Source: Microvirga roseola
GTDB lineage: Bacteria > Pseudomonadota > Alphaproteobacteria > Rhizobiales > Beijerinckiaceae
Direction: 5' to 3'
Assembly (NCBI RefSeq): GCF_020866965.1
Contig: NZ_JAJATX010000033.1
Span: 1 to 41,998 of the forward strand
DNA: 41,998 bases
The translations under genes were made by a program, and so were the position numbers. This document shows, one piece after another, positions 8,035 through 16,373 of the stretch. Every line of letters starts with the position of its first letter. Position 1 is the first letter of the stretch. Under the pieces are notes generated by a model. The model was given only the letters and a program-made list of their open reading frames with translations, made no database searches and was not told the origin of the DNA.

Positions 8035-9938
8035 TGGCAGGCCCGACACGGGATCACTCCGCCGGCGGGCAGCCGGACTTGCCCCGGCACACTCGCACCA
8101 ATCTGTTGCGGTTCATCACCTGCGGCTCGGTCGACGACGGCAAGTCGACCCTCATTGGCCGCCTCCTGTACGATTGCAAGCTCCTGTTCGAGGATCAGCT
8201 CGCGAGCCTGGAGACGGACTCCCGCCGCTTTGGCACCACGGGCGCGGGTCAGCTCGACCTGGCGCTGCTCGTCGATGGATTGGCCGCCGAACGTGAGCAG
8301 GGCATTACCATTGATGTTGCCTACCGCTTCTTCGCAACCGGCCGCCGCAGGTTCATCGTGGCCGACACGCCCGGGCATGAGCAGTATACCCGTAATATGG
8401 TAACGGGCGCCTCCACAGCCCAAGCAGCCGTGCTGCTGGTGGATGCACGCAAGGGCCTGCTCACCCAGACGCGGCGCCACAGCCACATTGTCTCGCTGCT
8501 GGGTGTCCGCCACGTGGTTCTGGCTGTCAACAAGATGGACGCTATCGGCTGGGATAGGGCAGTGTTCGAGCGCATCACCGCGGCGTACCGGGCCTTTGCC
8601 CGCGAGCTTGGGCTGGAGCACGTGACGTGCATCCCCCTGTCGGCTCTGACGGGCGACAACGTCACGTCCGCCTCGCCTGCGATGGCGTGGTACGACGGTC
8701 CGAGTCTCCTCCAGTATCTTGAGACGGTTGAGATCGCCTTCCCTGCAAGGTCCAGTGCGTTCCGCATGCCGGTGCAGTGGGTCAACCGACCCCACCAGGA
8801 TTTCCGCGGTTTTGCGGGCACCGTCGCCAGCGGCTGCGTCCAGGTGGGCGATCCTGTCGCTGTCCTGCCGGGCGGCCGCACCACCCGGATCGAGCAAATC
8901 GTCACCATGGATGGGGTCCTAGAGGTAGCTAACGCAGGCGATGCGGTCACCTTGGTTCTGTCAGACGACCTCGATGTCTCACGTGGGGATGTCATTGCCT
9001 CCGCTGACGATCGGCCCGAGGTCTGCGACCAGTTTTTGGCCCACGTGGTCTGGATGGGCGAGCAGCCCCTGCTTCCTGGCCGTCCCTACCTCCTGCGCCT
9101 GGGCACCGCGAGCGTCGGAGCTCAGGTAACCGAGCTGAAATATGCGGTAAACGTCAGCACGCAGGAGCGTGTGGCTGCCAAGTGCCTTGCCCGGAACGAA
9201 GTCGGTGTCTGCAACCTCGCGACGGACCAGCCGATTGCGCTTGAGCCCTACAGAACGAACCAGGCGATGGGTAGCTTTATCCTGATCGACCGGATGAGCA
9301 ATGCCACGGTGGGCTGCGGCATGATCGAGTTTGCCCTGCGCCGCGCGTCGAATGTCCACCGCCAGAAGATGACGGTGAACAAGGCAGCCCGCGCGGCGGC
9401 CAGCGGGCAAAAGCCCTGCGTGCTGTGGTTCACCGGCCTATCCGGAGCCGGGAAGTCCACTATCGCCGATCTCGTCGAGCAGGAGCTGCATCGCCGGGGG
9501 TGCCGGACCATGAGCCTGGATGGCGACAATGTCCGCAACGGCCTGAACAAGGATCTTGGCTTCACTGACGTTGATCGGGTGGAAAACGTCCGCCGTGTGG
9601 CGGAGGTCGCGAGGCTCATGGTCGAGGCAGGGCTGATTGTACTGGTGAGCCTCATCTCGCCGTTCCGCAGCGAGCGGCTGATGGCCCGCAGCCTAGTTGA
9701 GGAGGACGAGTTCCTTGAGATCTTCGTGGATGCGCCCCTGGCAATCTGTGAGGCGCGGGATCCCAAAGGCCTTTACCGGAAGACCCGCGCCGGTCTGATC
9801 CCGAACTTCACCGGGATCGGCAGCCCCTACGAACCGCCCGAGCACCCGGATCTGGTGCTCGCATCAGGAACGGAGGAGCCTGAACGGCTTACATCGCACG
9901 TCATTCAGGCGCTGGCGAGCAGAGGCATCATCCCGTAG
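8034..9938 (+). CDS. cysNC: bifunctional sulfate adenylyltransferase subunit 1 / APS kinase (CysNC, NodQ-like)
   Basis: This is a fusion of 634 residues. The N-terminal part is the CysN GTPase, with P-loop GSVDDGKST at residues 31-39, DTPGHEQ from residue 111 and NKMD at 166-169, followed by EF-Tu-like beta-barrel domains. The C-terminal 170 residues are APS kinase, with P-loop GLSGAGKS at 468-475, [16 protein letters not shown] and a [10 protein letters not shown] segment. Together with CysD it converts sulfate to APS and then to PAPS. The one-base overlap with cysD fixes the ATG start. Such fusions occur both in general cysteine synthesis and in dedicated sulfation pathways. The divergent sulfotransferase suggests that at least part of the PAPS is used for sulfation. 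All catalytic motifs look intact. Confidence 0.96.
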   Translation: MAGPTRDHSAGGQPDLPRHTRTNLLRFITCGSVDDGKSTLIGRLLYDCKLLFEDQLASLETDSRRFGTTGAGQLDLALLVDGLAAEREQGITIDVAYRFFATGRRRFIVADTPGHEQYTRNMVTGASTAQAAVLLVDARKGLLTQTRRHSHIVSLLGVRHVVLAVNKMDAIGWDRAVFERITAAYRAFARELGLEHVTCIPLSALTGDNVTSASPAMAWYDGPSLLQYLETVEIAFPARSSAFRMPVQWVNRPHQDFRGFAGTVASGCVQVGDPVAVLPGGRTTRIEQIVTMDGVLEVANAGDAVTLVLSDDLDVSRGDVIASADDRPEVCDQFLAHVVWMGEQPLLPGRPYLLRLGTASVGAQVTELKYAVNVSTQERVAAKCLARNEVGVCNLATDQPIALEPYRTNQAMGSFILIDRMSNATVGCGMIEFALRRASNVHRQKMTVNKAARAAASGQKPCVLWFTGLSGAGKSTIADLVEQELHRRGCRTMSLDGDNVRNGLNKDLGFTDVDRVENVRRVAEVARLMVEAGLIVLVSLISPFRSERLMARSLVEEDEFLEIFVDAPLAICEARDPKGLYRKTRAGLIPNFTGIGSPYEPPEHPDLVLASGTEEPERLTSHVIQALASRGIIP

Positions 9939-10469
9939 CCACAAGGGAGTTTGTGAGGCGACGCCCAAGTGAGAAAGGAGGGTCCTCATCGAGTGGAGCC
10001 AGGCTCGAACATACCGCGCCGCATCTCAGCGGTACGGCCGGCTCATCGCCGCACCAACCTTCAATCCGGTTTCAACACACGTCTTGTGCAGTGCTATCGC
10101 CTGGATAGGCCAATCTCACGTGCAGGAGAACCACCCACGTCCATCACGGCCCACCACGTCAGCCGCAGCGTTCGGGATGGGGACGTGTGATGAGATGATG
10201 CTTGATGGTCCAGGATGGGTCGATAGACTCTGTGGCTGAAGGTCCGGTGCGGGTCATGCAGTGACGGATCCCCTGCCCTCCGGGAGCATCCGCTGCTCCT
10301 TGCTGAAGCAGACCGTCGGCCTACTTCCCAGAAGTGCTAAATGCGGACCTTTATGGTGTGGGTTTGAGCTGGCACCTTGTGCAACGACATCTGGACATCT
10401 ACTAATCGTCGCTGGTTGGACGTGAAGGCTAATCGGCTCTTACAGGACGGTGCTGCCCGATCGATCCTA
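9939..10469. other. intergenic region after cysNC, no gene recognised
   Basis: This stretch of about 530 bases holds only short ORFs without family resemblance; the longest is a 73-codon frame at 9969-10190. I see no clear intrinsic terminator after cysNC. Confidence 0.4.
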
Positions 10470-10486
10470 CTGTCATGATCTGACAG
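10470..10486. promoter_or_regulatory. palindromic operator upstream of the WYL regulator
   Basis: CTGTCA-TGATC-TGACAG is a perfect 6-base inverted repeat 22 bases before the regulator ATG. Nearly the same 17-mer recurs before the downstream transferase gene at 11178-11194, so it is probably the regulator's own binding site. Confidence 0.65.
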
Positions 10487-10508
10487 CATTCCGTGTTAGG
10501 CTTGGTCT

Positions 10509-11249
10509 ATGTCCCGAGCCGAACGCCTTTTTGATCTCCTTCAGATCCTCCGCCACCACCGACGCCCTGTAAGTGGGGCGACCCTGGCACGCGAGGCGGG
10601 GATCTCGCTGCGCACGCTCTATCGTGACATTGCGTCGCTTCAGGCCATGGGCGCGCAGATCGAGGGCGAGCCAGGGCTCGGTTATGTGCTGAAGCCAGGC
10701 TTTCTGCTCCCGCCCCTGATGTTCTCGCCCGAGGAGATCGAAGCGCTGGCGCTCGGCCTCAAATGGGTCGGGCAGCGCACCGATGAGGGAATGGGTCAGG
10801 CGGCCCGCAACGCCATGGCCAAAGTCGCCGCCGTCCTTCCCGCTGATCTGCGAGAGCGCTTGGAAGATGATGCTATGGTCGTCGGTCCTGGCTGGGAGCG
10901 ACCGCAGGCGGTCGATCTCGCGCTTCTCCGGCGCGCGCTGGACGAGGGACGCAAGCTGTCCCTCTCCTACGCCGACGAGAAGGGCGCACGCACCGTACGG
11001 ATCGTCTGGCCCACCACACTCGGCTTCTTTGAGTCGACCCGCGTACTGGTGGCCTGGTGCGAACTGCGTCAGAACTTCCGCCATTTCCGCGCTGACCGGA
11101 TTGAGACGGCTGAGATCCTGCCCGAGCGCCTGCCGAGGCCGCGCCGGCAGCTCATGAAGGAATGGCAGCAAACGCTACTGCCAGAATCTGACAGTGGGAT
11201 GCGCTATTCAGTCTCCCGTTCACACCACACCAGGGAGACACCCACATGA
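10509..11249 (+). CDS. YafY/WYL-family transcriptional regulator
   Basis: This 246-residue protein begins with a winged helix-turn-helix of the HTH_11 type (SRAERLFDLLQILR, then ISLRTLYRDIASLQAMG at about residues 33-49). The C-terminal WYL-type ligand-sensing domain shows LSYADEKGARTVRIVWPTTLGFF and the typical VAWCELRQNFRHFRADRI. WYL regulators respond to small ligands or nucleic acids; the ligand here is unknown. The stop codon overlaps the ATG of the glutathione S-transferase gene (ATGA), so the pair is co-translated. A palindrome upstream of the gene and a second copy inside its 3' end suggest autoregulation and direct control of the transferase. The last 15 or so residues, which encode the second operator, are unlikely to be part of the folded domain. 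Confidence 0.9.
   Translation: MSRAERLFDLLQILRHHRRPVSGATLAREAGISLRTLYRDIASLQAMGAQIEGEPGLGYVLKPGFLLPPLMFSPEEIEALALGLKWVGQRTDEGMGQAARNAMAKVAAVLPADLRERLEDDAMVVGPGWERPQAVDLALLRRALDEGRKLSLSYADEKGARTVRIVWPTTLGFFESTRVLVAWCELRQNFRHFRADRIETAEILPERLPRPRRQLMKEWQQTLLPESDSGMRYSVSRSHHTRETPT
11178..11194. promoter_or_regulatory. second copy of the operator, inside the regulator's 3' end
   Basis: CTGCCA-GAATC-TGACAG differs from the site at 10470-10486 at only three of 17 positions. It lies 52-68 bases before the transferase ATG and within the coding sequence of the regulator. This is where an internal promoter for the transferase gene would sit. Confidence 0.6.
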
Positions 11250-11893
11250 GCCAGGACACCAAGGACGCAGACCTCGTCTTCTACACCAACTCGCAATCGC
11301 GCGGGAACATCGTGCACTGGATGCTGGAGGAGATCGGCCGTCCCTACACCCTCAGGGTGCTGGATTTCACGACCACCATGAAAGAGACGGATTATCTCAC
11401 CATCAATCCCATGGGCAAGGTACCGGCAATCAAGCACGGCGGCACGGTCGTGACGGAGGCTGCCGCCATCTGCGCCTACTTGGCCGACGCCTTCCCTGAG
11501 GCCGGCCTTGCGCCCGAGCCCCGGCATCGCGGCGATTATTACCGCTGGCTCTTCTTCACCGCCGGCTGCCTGGAGCCCGCCATCTCCAACCATTCCATCG
11601 GCTGGGATCCCTCGCCCGACATGGAAATGCGCTTCGGCTACGGCTCCTATGCGCGTGTGCTCGATACGTTATCCGCTTGGCTGGAGGGCCGCACCTATGT
11701 CGCGGGTGATCGCTTCACGGCCGCCGATGTCCTGCTCGCGAGCCACCTTCAATGGGGCATGATGACGGGCCTGATCGAGAAGCGTCCTGTGTTCCAGACG
11801 TATAGCGAGCGACATGTCCATCGCCCTGCCGCAAAGCGGGCGGACGAGCAAGCCGAGAAGCTGACGGCACAGCAGGCTTGGAAGGCGGCCTGA
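11246..11893 (+). CDS. glutathione S-transferase family protein
   Basis: The 215-residue product has the two-domain GST layout. The thioredoxin-like N-terminal domain has LVFYTNSQSRGNIVHWMLEEIG with the likely activating Ser near residue 18, the cis-proline region MGKVPAI and the glutathione-binding VVTEAAAICAYLAD. The helical C-terminal domain has the folding motif RFTAADVLLAS. It is probably a cytoplasmic detoxification enzyme; the electrophile is unknown. Its ATG overlaps the stop of the WYL regulator, and a CAGGGAGA ribosome-binding site lies 10 bases upstream. A likely operator for that regulator lies about 60 bases upstream. The natural inference is that the regulator senses a compound this enzyme removes. 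Confidence 0.92.
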   Translation: MSQDTKDADLVFYTNSQSRGNIVHWMLEEIGRPYTLRVLDFTTTMKETDYLTINPMGKVPAIKHGGTVVTEAAAICAYLADAFPEAGLAPEPRHRGDYYRWLFFTAGCLEPAISNHSIGWDPSPDMEMRFGYGSYARVLDTLSAWLEGRTYVAGDRFTAADVLLASHLQWGMMTGLIEKRPVFQTYSERHVHRPAAKRADEQAEKLTAQQAWKAA

Positions 11894-11923
11894 GAGCCTC
11901 TCCTCACTGAAGCATTTGAGGGT

Positions 11924-11954
11924 GTCGCCCTGCCGGCCGAGCCGGCGGGACGAC
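11924..11954 (+). terminator. hairpin after the regulator-GST pair
   Basis: Two 14-base arms (11924-11937 and 11941-11954) pair with two mismatches around a three-base loop, 31 bases after the GST stop. There is no T-run, so it is either a weak or Rho-assisted terminator or a 3'-end stabiliser. The following 300 bases up to the convergent lyase gene show no gene. Confidence 0.5.
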
Positions 11955-12257
11955 ATGTGTCATGCCCAGCACCGGAACTCACACAAGTCAGAAGAGAGAC
12001 AACTGAACGTCTCCTAAGGGTCAAGCCCCGAACCCCCCTGCTCTTTACGAATGTCGGCTGCTCCTGTCTCAAAGCGACCTCCGACTTATTTCGCCTCGTG
12101 CCAAACCTGAAGTTCTTTGGAGCCTTCTAGCTTCTGCTGACGTTTCTATCTTCTCGTTCAGTGCCGCTCGCATGATCTTTGCTCGAAGCAAATCCGGTTG
12201 ATCCATTCCTTCGGGCCAATAGGAGAGCACCCTTGTTCAGGTGGCAAGTTCTTGAGA

Positions 12258-13154
12258 TTATGATCTTGTCGATCTGGCAGCACTGACGCGCGATGACGGG
12301 ACTCGCCCGAGCGTATTACAGATCCACGTTCCCACCTGGATCAACGCGTCGAGGTCAATGCCCGTCGTGAGGCCTTGACCTTCCAGAAGATATACGACGT
12401 CCTCTGTCGCCACATTGCCGCTTGCGCCTGGCGCATAGGGACATCCCCCGAGGCCCGCCACGGAGGCATCAACTGAGCGCAGCCCGAGTTCGAGCGAAGT
12501 CAGTACATTGGCGAGCCCCATTCCGTAGGTGTCATGAACGTGGATCGCGATCTGACTAGCCGGGATACCCGCTGTGACAGCTTTAAGGAGAGCTCGGATC
12601 TCGGCAGGACGAGCAACACCGTTTGTGTCACCAAGCGCAATTTCATCGCACCCCATAGCGAAGAGCTCCTCGGCGACCCGAACAACGGAAGCGATAGGAA
12701 CTCGCCCCTCATAGGGACAGCCGACGATGCAACTCACATAGCCCCTCACCTGCCGTCCTGCATCCCTCGCCTGTTGGACAACAGGACGAAGACGCGCGAG
12801 ACCGTCCTCAATGCTGCAATTCGTGTTGCGTTTGGAGAACGTCTCCGATGCGGCGGTGAACACCGCGATAGTTTCAACCTGACTGGCCAATGCCGATTTC
12901 AGCCCAGCCTCGTTTGGAACCAGCGCCAGAACTTCTGCCCTCTCGGGCGCGTTGAGTGCATCGATCACGGCTGCGCTGTCCGCCATTTGCGGAACCCACT
13001 TCGGCGACACGAAGGCCCCCGCCTCTATGTGACGGATGCCAGCGCCGAACAGCCGGCGGATCAGCTCGATCTTCACGTTGGTGGGCAGGTGTGAGGACTC
13101 GTTCTGGAGCCCGTCACGAGGCCCGACCTCCACAAGGCGAACTTGATCCCTCAT
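12258..13154 (-). CDS. mvaB: hydroxymethylglutaryl-CoA lyase
   Basis: The 298-residue protein belongs to the DRE-TIM metallolyases. It shows VEVGPRDGLQNE at the N-terminus with the catalytic Arg-Asp, the strand IEAGAFVSPKWVPQMAD, the metal ligands in HVHDTYGMGLAN, and the active-site cysteine loop GLGGCPYAPGASGNVATED. It cleaves HMG-CoA to acetoacetate and acetyl-CoA. It starts four bases after the reductase stop, with GGAAGGG as ribosome-binding site, so it is the last gene of the TRAP-reductase-lyase operon. Its length is normal. HMG-CoA lyases also serve leucine breakdown, but the direct coupling to a class II HMG-CoA reductase points to mevalonate breakdown here. Confidence 0.94.
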   Translation of the reverse strand: MRDQVRLVEVGPRDGLQNESSHLPTNVKIELIRRLFGAGIRHIEAGAFVSPKWVPQMADSAAVIDALNAPERAEVLALVPNEAGLKSALASQVETIAVFTAASETFSKRNTNCSIEDGLARLRPVVQQARDAGRQVRGYVSCIVGCPYEGRVPIASVVRVAEELFAMGCDEIALGDTNGVARPAEIRALLKAVTAGIPASQIAIHVHDTYGMGLANVLTSLELGLRSVDASVAGLGGCPYAPGASGNVATEDVVYLLEGQGLTTGIDLDALIQVGTWICNTLGRVPSSRVSAARSTRS

Positions 13155-13158
13155 CTTT

Positions 13159-14448
13159 CTAGCCCTTCCGTAGCTTTACCAACTCCGCCTCTGCGGCGTC
13201 GACCCGGACAATGCCAGCGGCAACGAGAGCGCGGGCGACGGCGTCGACTTCCGGGCCCAGTGCACCCGCCATGATGGCGACGTTCTGTGCATGGAGAGCC
13301 ATGTGCCCCTTCTGAATTCCGGTTGTAGCAAGCGCGCGCAGAGCCGAAAAATTCTGGGCGAGGCCTACTGCTCCAATGATGCGCGCCAGCTCCTCCGCCG
13401 TCTTGACGCCGAGAATAGAAAGGCACGCGCGTGCAACTGGGTGCACCTTCGTTGCACCGCCGATCAACCCGACGGCCATTGGCATCTCGAGGACACCTGC
13501 GAGATGGCCTTCTGACGTCTTTTCCCATCGAGTAAGGCTGGAATAGCGGCCGAATCGAGCGGCATAGGCATGAGCACCGGCTTCGACGGCGCGCGTATCG
13601 TTGCCGGTTGCGAGAACGACGGCCGAGACTCCGTTCATGATGCCCTTATTGTGGGTGGCCGCGCGGTAGGGATCAGCGTCCGCGAAATGATAGGCGCTGA
13701 TAATGCCGTCACGAACGGTCTCACCGCCGATAGCCTCTGCGGGCCAGACGGCCCGTGCGCGTGCAACGCGCCGGTCGGCCAGATTCGAGAGGATGCGCAG
13801 GAAAACTTTGCCACCGGTCCAGGACTCGATACTGGGCGCGAGCTTCTCGGCCATTGTGTTGACCGCATTGGCGCCCATGGCGTCGCGGGTGTCGACAATA
13901 AGATGGGTGATGACCATGGGACCGCCGCGGCTCTCGATGACGCGAACCTCAAGATCGCGGAAGCCGCCGCCGAACTTCACGAGCACAGGATCGCAGGCAT
14001 CGCAAATCGCCTTGATCTCTTCCTTGCGCTCGAGGATTTTGATCCGCGCGTTTTCTGGATCGCTCACGCTCACCAGCTGCACCTGAGCGATCATCAGCGC
14101 TCCGGACATAGAGGTCGTGAAGCCTCCGGCGTCATAGCATTGCCTCGCCGCATTGCAAACGGCCGCGACGACTGAGGATTCCTCAGTCGCCATCGGGATC
14201 AGGATGTCCTTACCATCAATCTGCATATTGGTGGCCACACCGATCGGGATCGTCATGGTGCCTACAAGGTTCTCGATCATATGGTCTGCAATGTGGGGAT
14301 CGAGATTTCCGGTATTCGACAGCAACTCAATTGCCTGCTCGTCGAGACCGCAGAATTCCGCCACGATTTTCAGGCGCTCAGGGGTCGTGTTCTTGTGAAA
14401 TCCGGAGATGCGCGAGGAGCGCTTCGAAGGGTTCGGCATATCAGCCAT
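13159..14448 (-). CDS. mvaA: hydroxymethylglutaryl-CoA reductase, class II (degradative)
   Basis: The 429-residue product is a class II HMG-CoA reductase close to the Pseudomonas mevalonii enzyme in length and motifs. Visible are ENLVGTMTIPIGVATN, the catalytic-glutamate segment ATEESS (Glu89/90), DAMGANAVNTMAE in the nucleotide-binding region, the lysine in THNKGIMNG (Lys268), the aspartate in ATGNDTRAVEAGAHAYA, and the catalytic histidine in QKGHMALH (His382). In a catabolic setting the enzyme oxidises mevalonate to HMG-CoA using NAD+. It sits 19 bases after the TRAP permease and 4 bases before the lyase, so import, oxidation and cleavage are one operon. Hyphomicrobiales normally make isoprenoids by the MEP route, which argues against a biosynthetic role; that is background knowledge, not seen here. 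Confidence 0.95.
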   Translation of the reverse strand: MADMPNPSKRSSRISGFHKNTTPERLKIVAEFCGLDEQAIELLSNTGNLDPHIADHMIENLVGTMTIPIGVATNMQIDGKDILIPMATEESSVVAAVCNAARQCYDAGGFTTSMSGALMIAQVQLVSVSDPENARIKILERKEEIKAICDACDPVLVKFGGGFRDLEVRVIESRGGPMVITHLIVDTRDAMGANAVNTMAEKLAPSIESWTGGKVFLRILSNLADRRVARARAVWPAEAIGGETVRDGIISAYHFADADPYRAATHNKGIMNGVSAVVLATGNDTRAVEAGAHAYAARFGRYSSLTRWEKTSEGHLAGVLEMPMAVGLIGGATKVHPVARACLSILGVKTAEELARIIGAVGLAQNFSALRALATTGIQKGHMALHAQNVAIMAGALGPEVDAVARALVAAGIVRVDAAEAELVKLRKG

Positions 14449-14467
14449 GAGAGGACTCCAGCTCTTG

Positions 14468-15781
14468 TTATTGGTCCATAATGCGAGGAAGGATGGTCAT
14501 GAGGCCGGGGAACGCCATCGCGAGCGCAAGGCCTATGGTCTGAAGCATCCAGAAGGGCAGGATTCCGCGATAGACAACACCCATGTTCAGATGCGGGGGC
14601 AGCGTGCCCTTCATGTAGAACAGGGTGTAGCCGAACGGTGGCGAGATGTAGCCCATCTGGATCGTGATCGCGTAAAGGACGCCGAACCAGATTTCGTCGA
14701 AACCCAGTAGTTTCACGATTGGGATGAACACCGGAACAGTGAGAAGGATGATCCCAATCTCATCGAGTACAGTGCCCAAGAAGATCAAGATCAGCATCAT
14801 CACGATAAGAATAAAGTAGGGAGCGATCTCAAGAGTCTTGATGAAGTTCAAGAGCGCGTCCGCCCCGCCAAGACCAGTGAAGATCGCCACATAGGCTTTC
14901 GCGCCGATGGTGATCCAGAGGATCATCGACGTTGCTTTGAGGGTATCGACGCCTGCGCCCCAGAGAGCGCTGAGCGTCAAACGGCGCTGCGTTGCTGCGG
15001 CAATGCAAGCCCCGAGCACGCCGACGGCAGCGGCCTCCGTCGGCGTTGCGACACCGAAGAAGATTGAGCCGAGAATGAGAACGATCAGCAAGGTCGGCAG
15101 GACCAGCGCTTTGAGCGCCGCGAGCCGAACCAAGAGAGGCGCAGGCTCAAAGTCATCCGGTAGTGGAGCGGCTTTTGGCCTGAGCCAGGAGACCATCACA
15201 ATGTAGCTGATATAAAGGCTCGCCAGAATGAGGCCCGGCACGATGCCTGCAATCAGCATTTTGCCGATCGAGACCTGTGCGGTCACGGCATAAACGATGG
15301 TCAGAACGGACGGAGGAATGAGAATGCCGAGCGTCCCGGAGGCGCAGATGGTTCCGGTCGCGAGCCCCGGATCGTAACGCCGGCGAAGCATCTCCGGCAG
15401 GGCCAGCATCCCCATAGCGGTGACTGCGGCACCAACCACACCCGTCATGGCCGCCATGACGACCGAGATCACCACAGTGCCGATGGCAAGCCCGCCCCGC
15501 AGGCGGCCGAACCATAGCTCCATGGCTCGGTAGAGCTGCTCGATTACGCCGGAGCGGGAGAGAATGCCCGCCATGAGGATGTAGAGAGGAATGCCAAGGA
15601 GCGCCTCCGAGCGCATCGTGTCGAACACCTGGAGGACGATGATCACGACGGCATCGGCGTTCCAGAGGGCGACCGTCACCAGAAGGGACAACCCACCCAG
15701 AACGAAGGCGATCGGCAGACCAGAGAGCATGAACAGGATCAGCCCGCCGAACATGAGAACGAGAATGGCGGTGGAGCTCAT
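14468..15781 (-). CDS. dctM: TRAP transporter large permease subunit (DctM family), probable mevalonate uptake
   Basis: The 437-residue integral membrane protein has about twelve hydrophobic segments and the DctM signature SGTLGILIPPSVLTIVYA, together with GVATPTEAAAVGVLGA and GYISPPFGYTLFYMKG. ATG 15781 was chosen because it overlaps the stop of the small subunit (ATGA) and gives the family's usual length; a longer upstream frame is just the shadow of dctQ. It forms the sodium-driven translocating channel with DctQ and receives substrate from DctP. The next gene downstream is the HMG-CoA reductase, 19 bases away. Mevalonate as substrate is inferred only from the operon. Confidence 0.94.
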   Translation of the reverse strand: MSSTAILVLMFGGLILFMLSGLPIAFVLGGLSLLVTVALWNADAVVIIVLQVFDTMRSEALLGIPLYILMAGILSRSGVIEQLYRAMELWFGRLRGGLAIGTVVISVVMAAMTGVVGAAVTAMGMLALPEMLRRRYDPGLATGTICASGTLGILIPPSVLTIVYAVTAQVSIGKMLIAGIVPGLILASLYISYIVMVSWLRPKAAPLPDDFEPAPLLVRLAALKALVLPTLLIVLILGSIFFGVATPTEAAAVGVLGACIAAATQRRLTLSALWGAGVDTLKATSMILWITIGAKAYVAIFTGLGGADALLNFIKTLEIAPYFILIVMMLILIFLGTVLDEIGIILLTVPVFIPIVKLLGFDEIWFGVLYAITIQMGYISPPFGYTLFYMKGTLPPHLNMGVVYRGILPFWMLQTIGLALAMAFPGLMTILPRIMDQ

Positions 15782-16302
15782 AGGCCGGCATCCATCGGCG
15801 CAGCCTCGACTCCACCTGTGAGGGTCATCAAAAATTCGGCGAGAGCCTGGGCGAGAAGAAGGAAAAGCGCGATTGGAACGGCGGCTTTCGTCCACCAGAT
15901 CGGCGGGTTCCAGGCGGAGAATGATGTCTCGCCATACATGAAGGAATCGAGGGTGACGGGCACTGTGTACCAGAGCAGGATCAGGCAGAACGCCATGATG
16001 ATGGGCAGGTTCACGAGATCCACCGTGCGCCTCGCGCGGAGGCTGAGGCGCTGGTAAAGGAGGTCCATAGCGACATGCCCCCTCAGATGGAGAACGTAAG
16101 GGCCGCCGAGCAGGAAATACGGGCCGAACAGCAATGTGGCGAGCTCCATTCCCCACACGGTCGGGCTGTTGAACAGATAGCGCATCGTGACCTCGATCAG
16201 CATGATTGGCACGATGACGAAGACGAGAACCACGGCGAGGTTGAAGGCCGCCCTGTTGACGGCCGTCACCGCAGCCGCAAAGACAGCGACGGGCGATGGC
16301 AC
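15778..16302 (-). CDS. dctQ: TRAP transporter small permease subunit (DctQ family)
   Basis: This 174-residue protein has four hydrophobic segments and the DctQ-type region VTMRYLFNSPTVWGMELATLLFGPYFLLGG, with HVAMDLLYQRLS between helices two and three. It bridges binding protein and permease in the inner membrane. The stop overlaps the dctM start by four bases, so synthesis of the two is coupled. About 70 bases separate it from dctP, and that gap holds a strong hairpin that may lower expression of the permease relative to the binding protein. Confidence 0.92.
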   Translation of the reverse strand: MPSPVAVFAAAVTAVNRAAFNLAVVLVFVIVPIMLIEVTMRYLFNSPTVWGMELATLLFGPYFLLGGPYVLHLRGHVAMDLLYQRLSLRARRTVDLVNLPIIMAFCLILLWYTVPVTLDSFMYGETSFSAWNPPIWWTKAAVPIALFLLLAQALAEFLMTLTGGVEAAPMDAGL

Positions 16303-16335
16303 GAGCCACTCCTGCAGGAAAACACGGAAAGGTGT

Positions 16336-16359
16336 CAGGCGCCGGAAGCCCGGCGCCTG
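16336..16359 (-). terminator. intercistronic hairpin between dctP and dctQ
   Basis: CAGGCGCCGG and its exact complement CCGGCGCCTG flank a four-base loop. On the operon (minus) strand no T-run follows, so it is more likely a stabiliser or partial attenuator than a full terminator. On the plus strand five T follow it, so it could stop antisense transcription. Confidence 0.6.
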
Positions 16360-16373
16360 TTTTTATGAACCTT

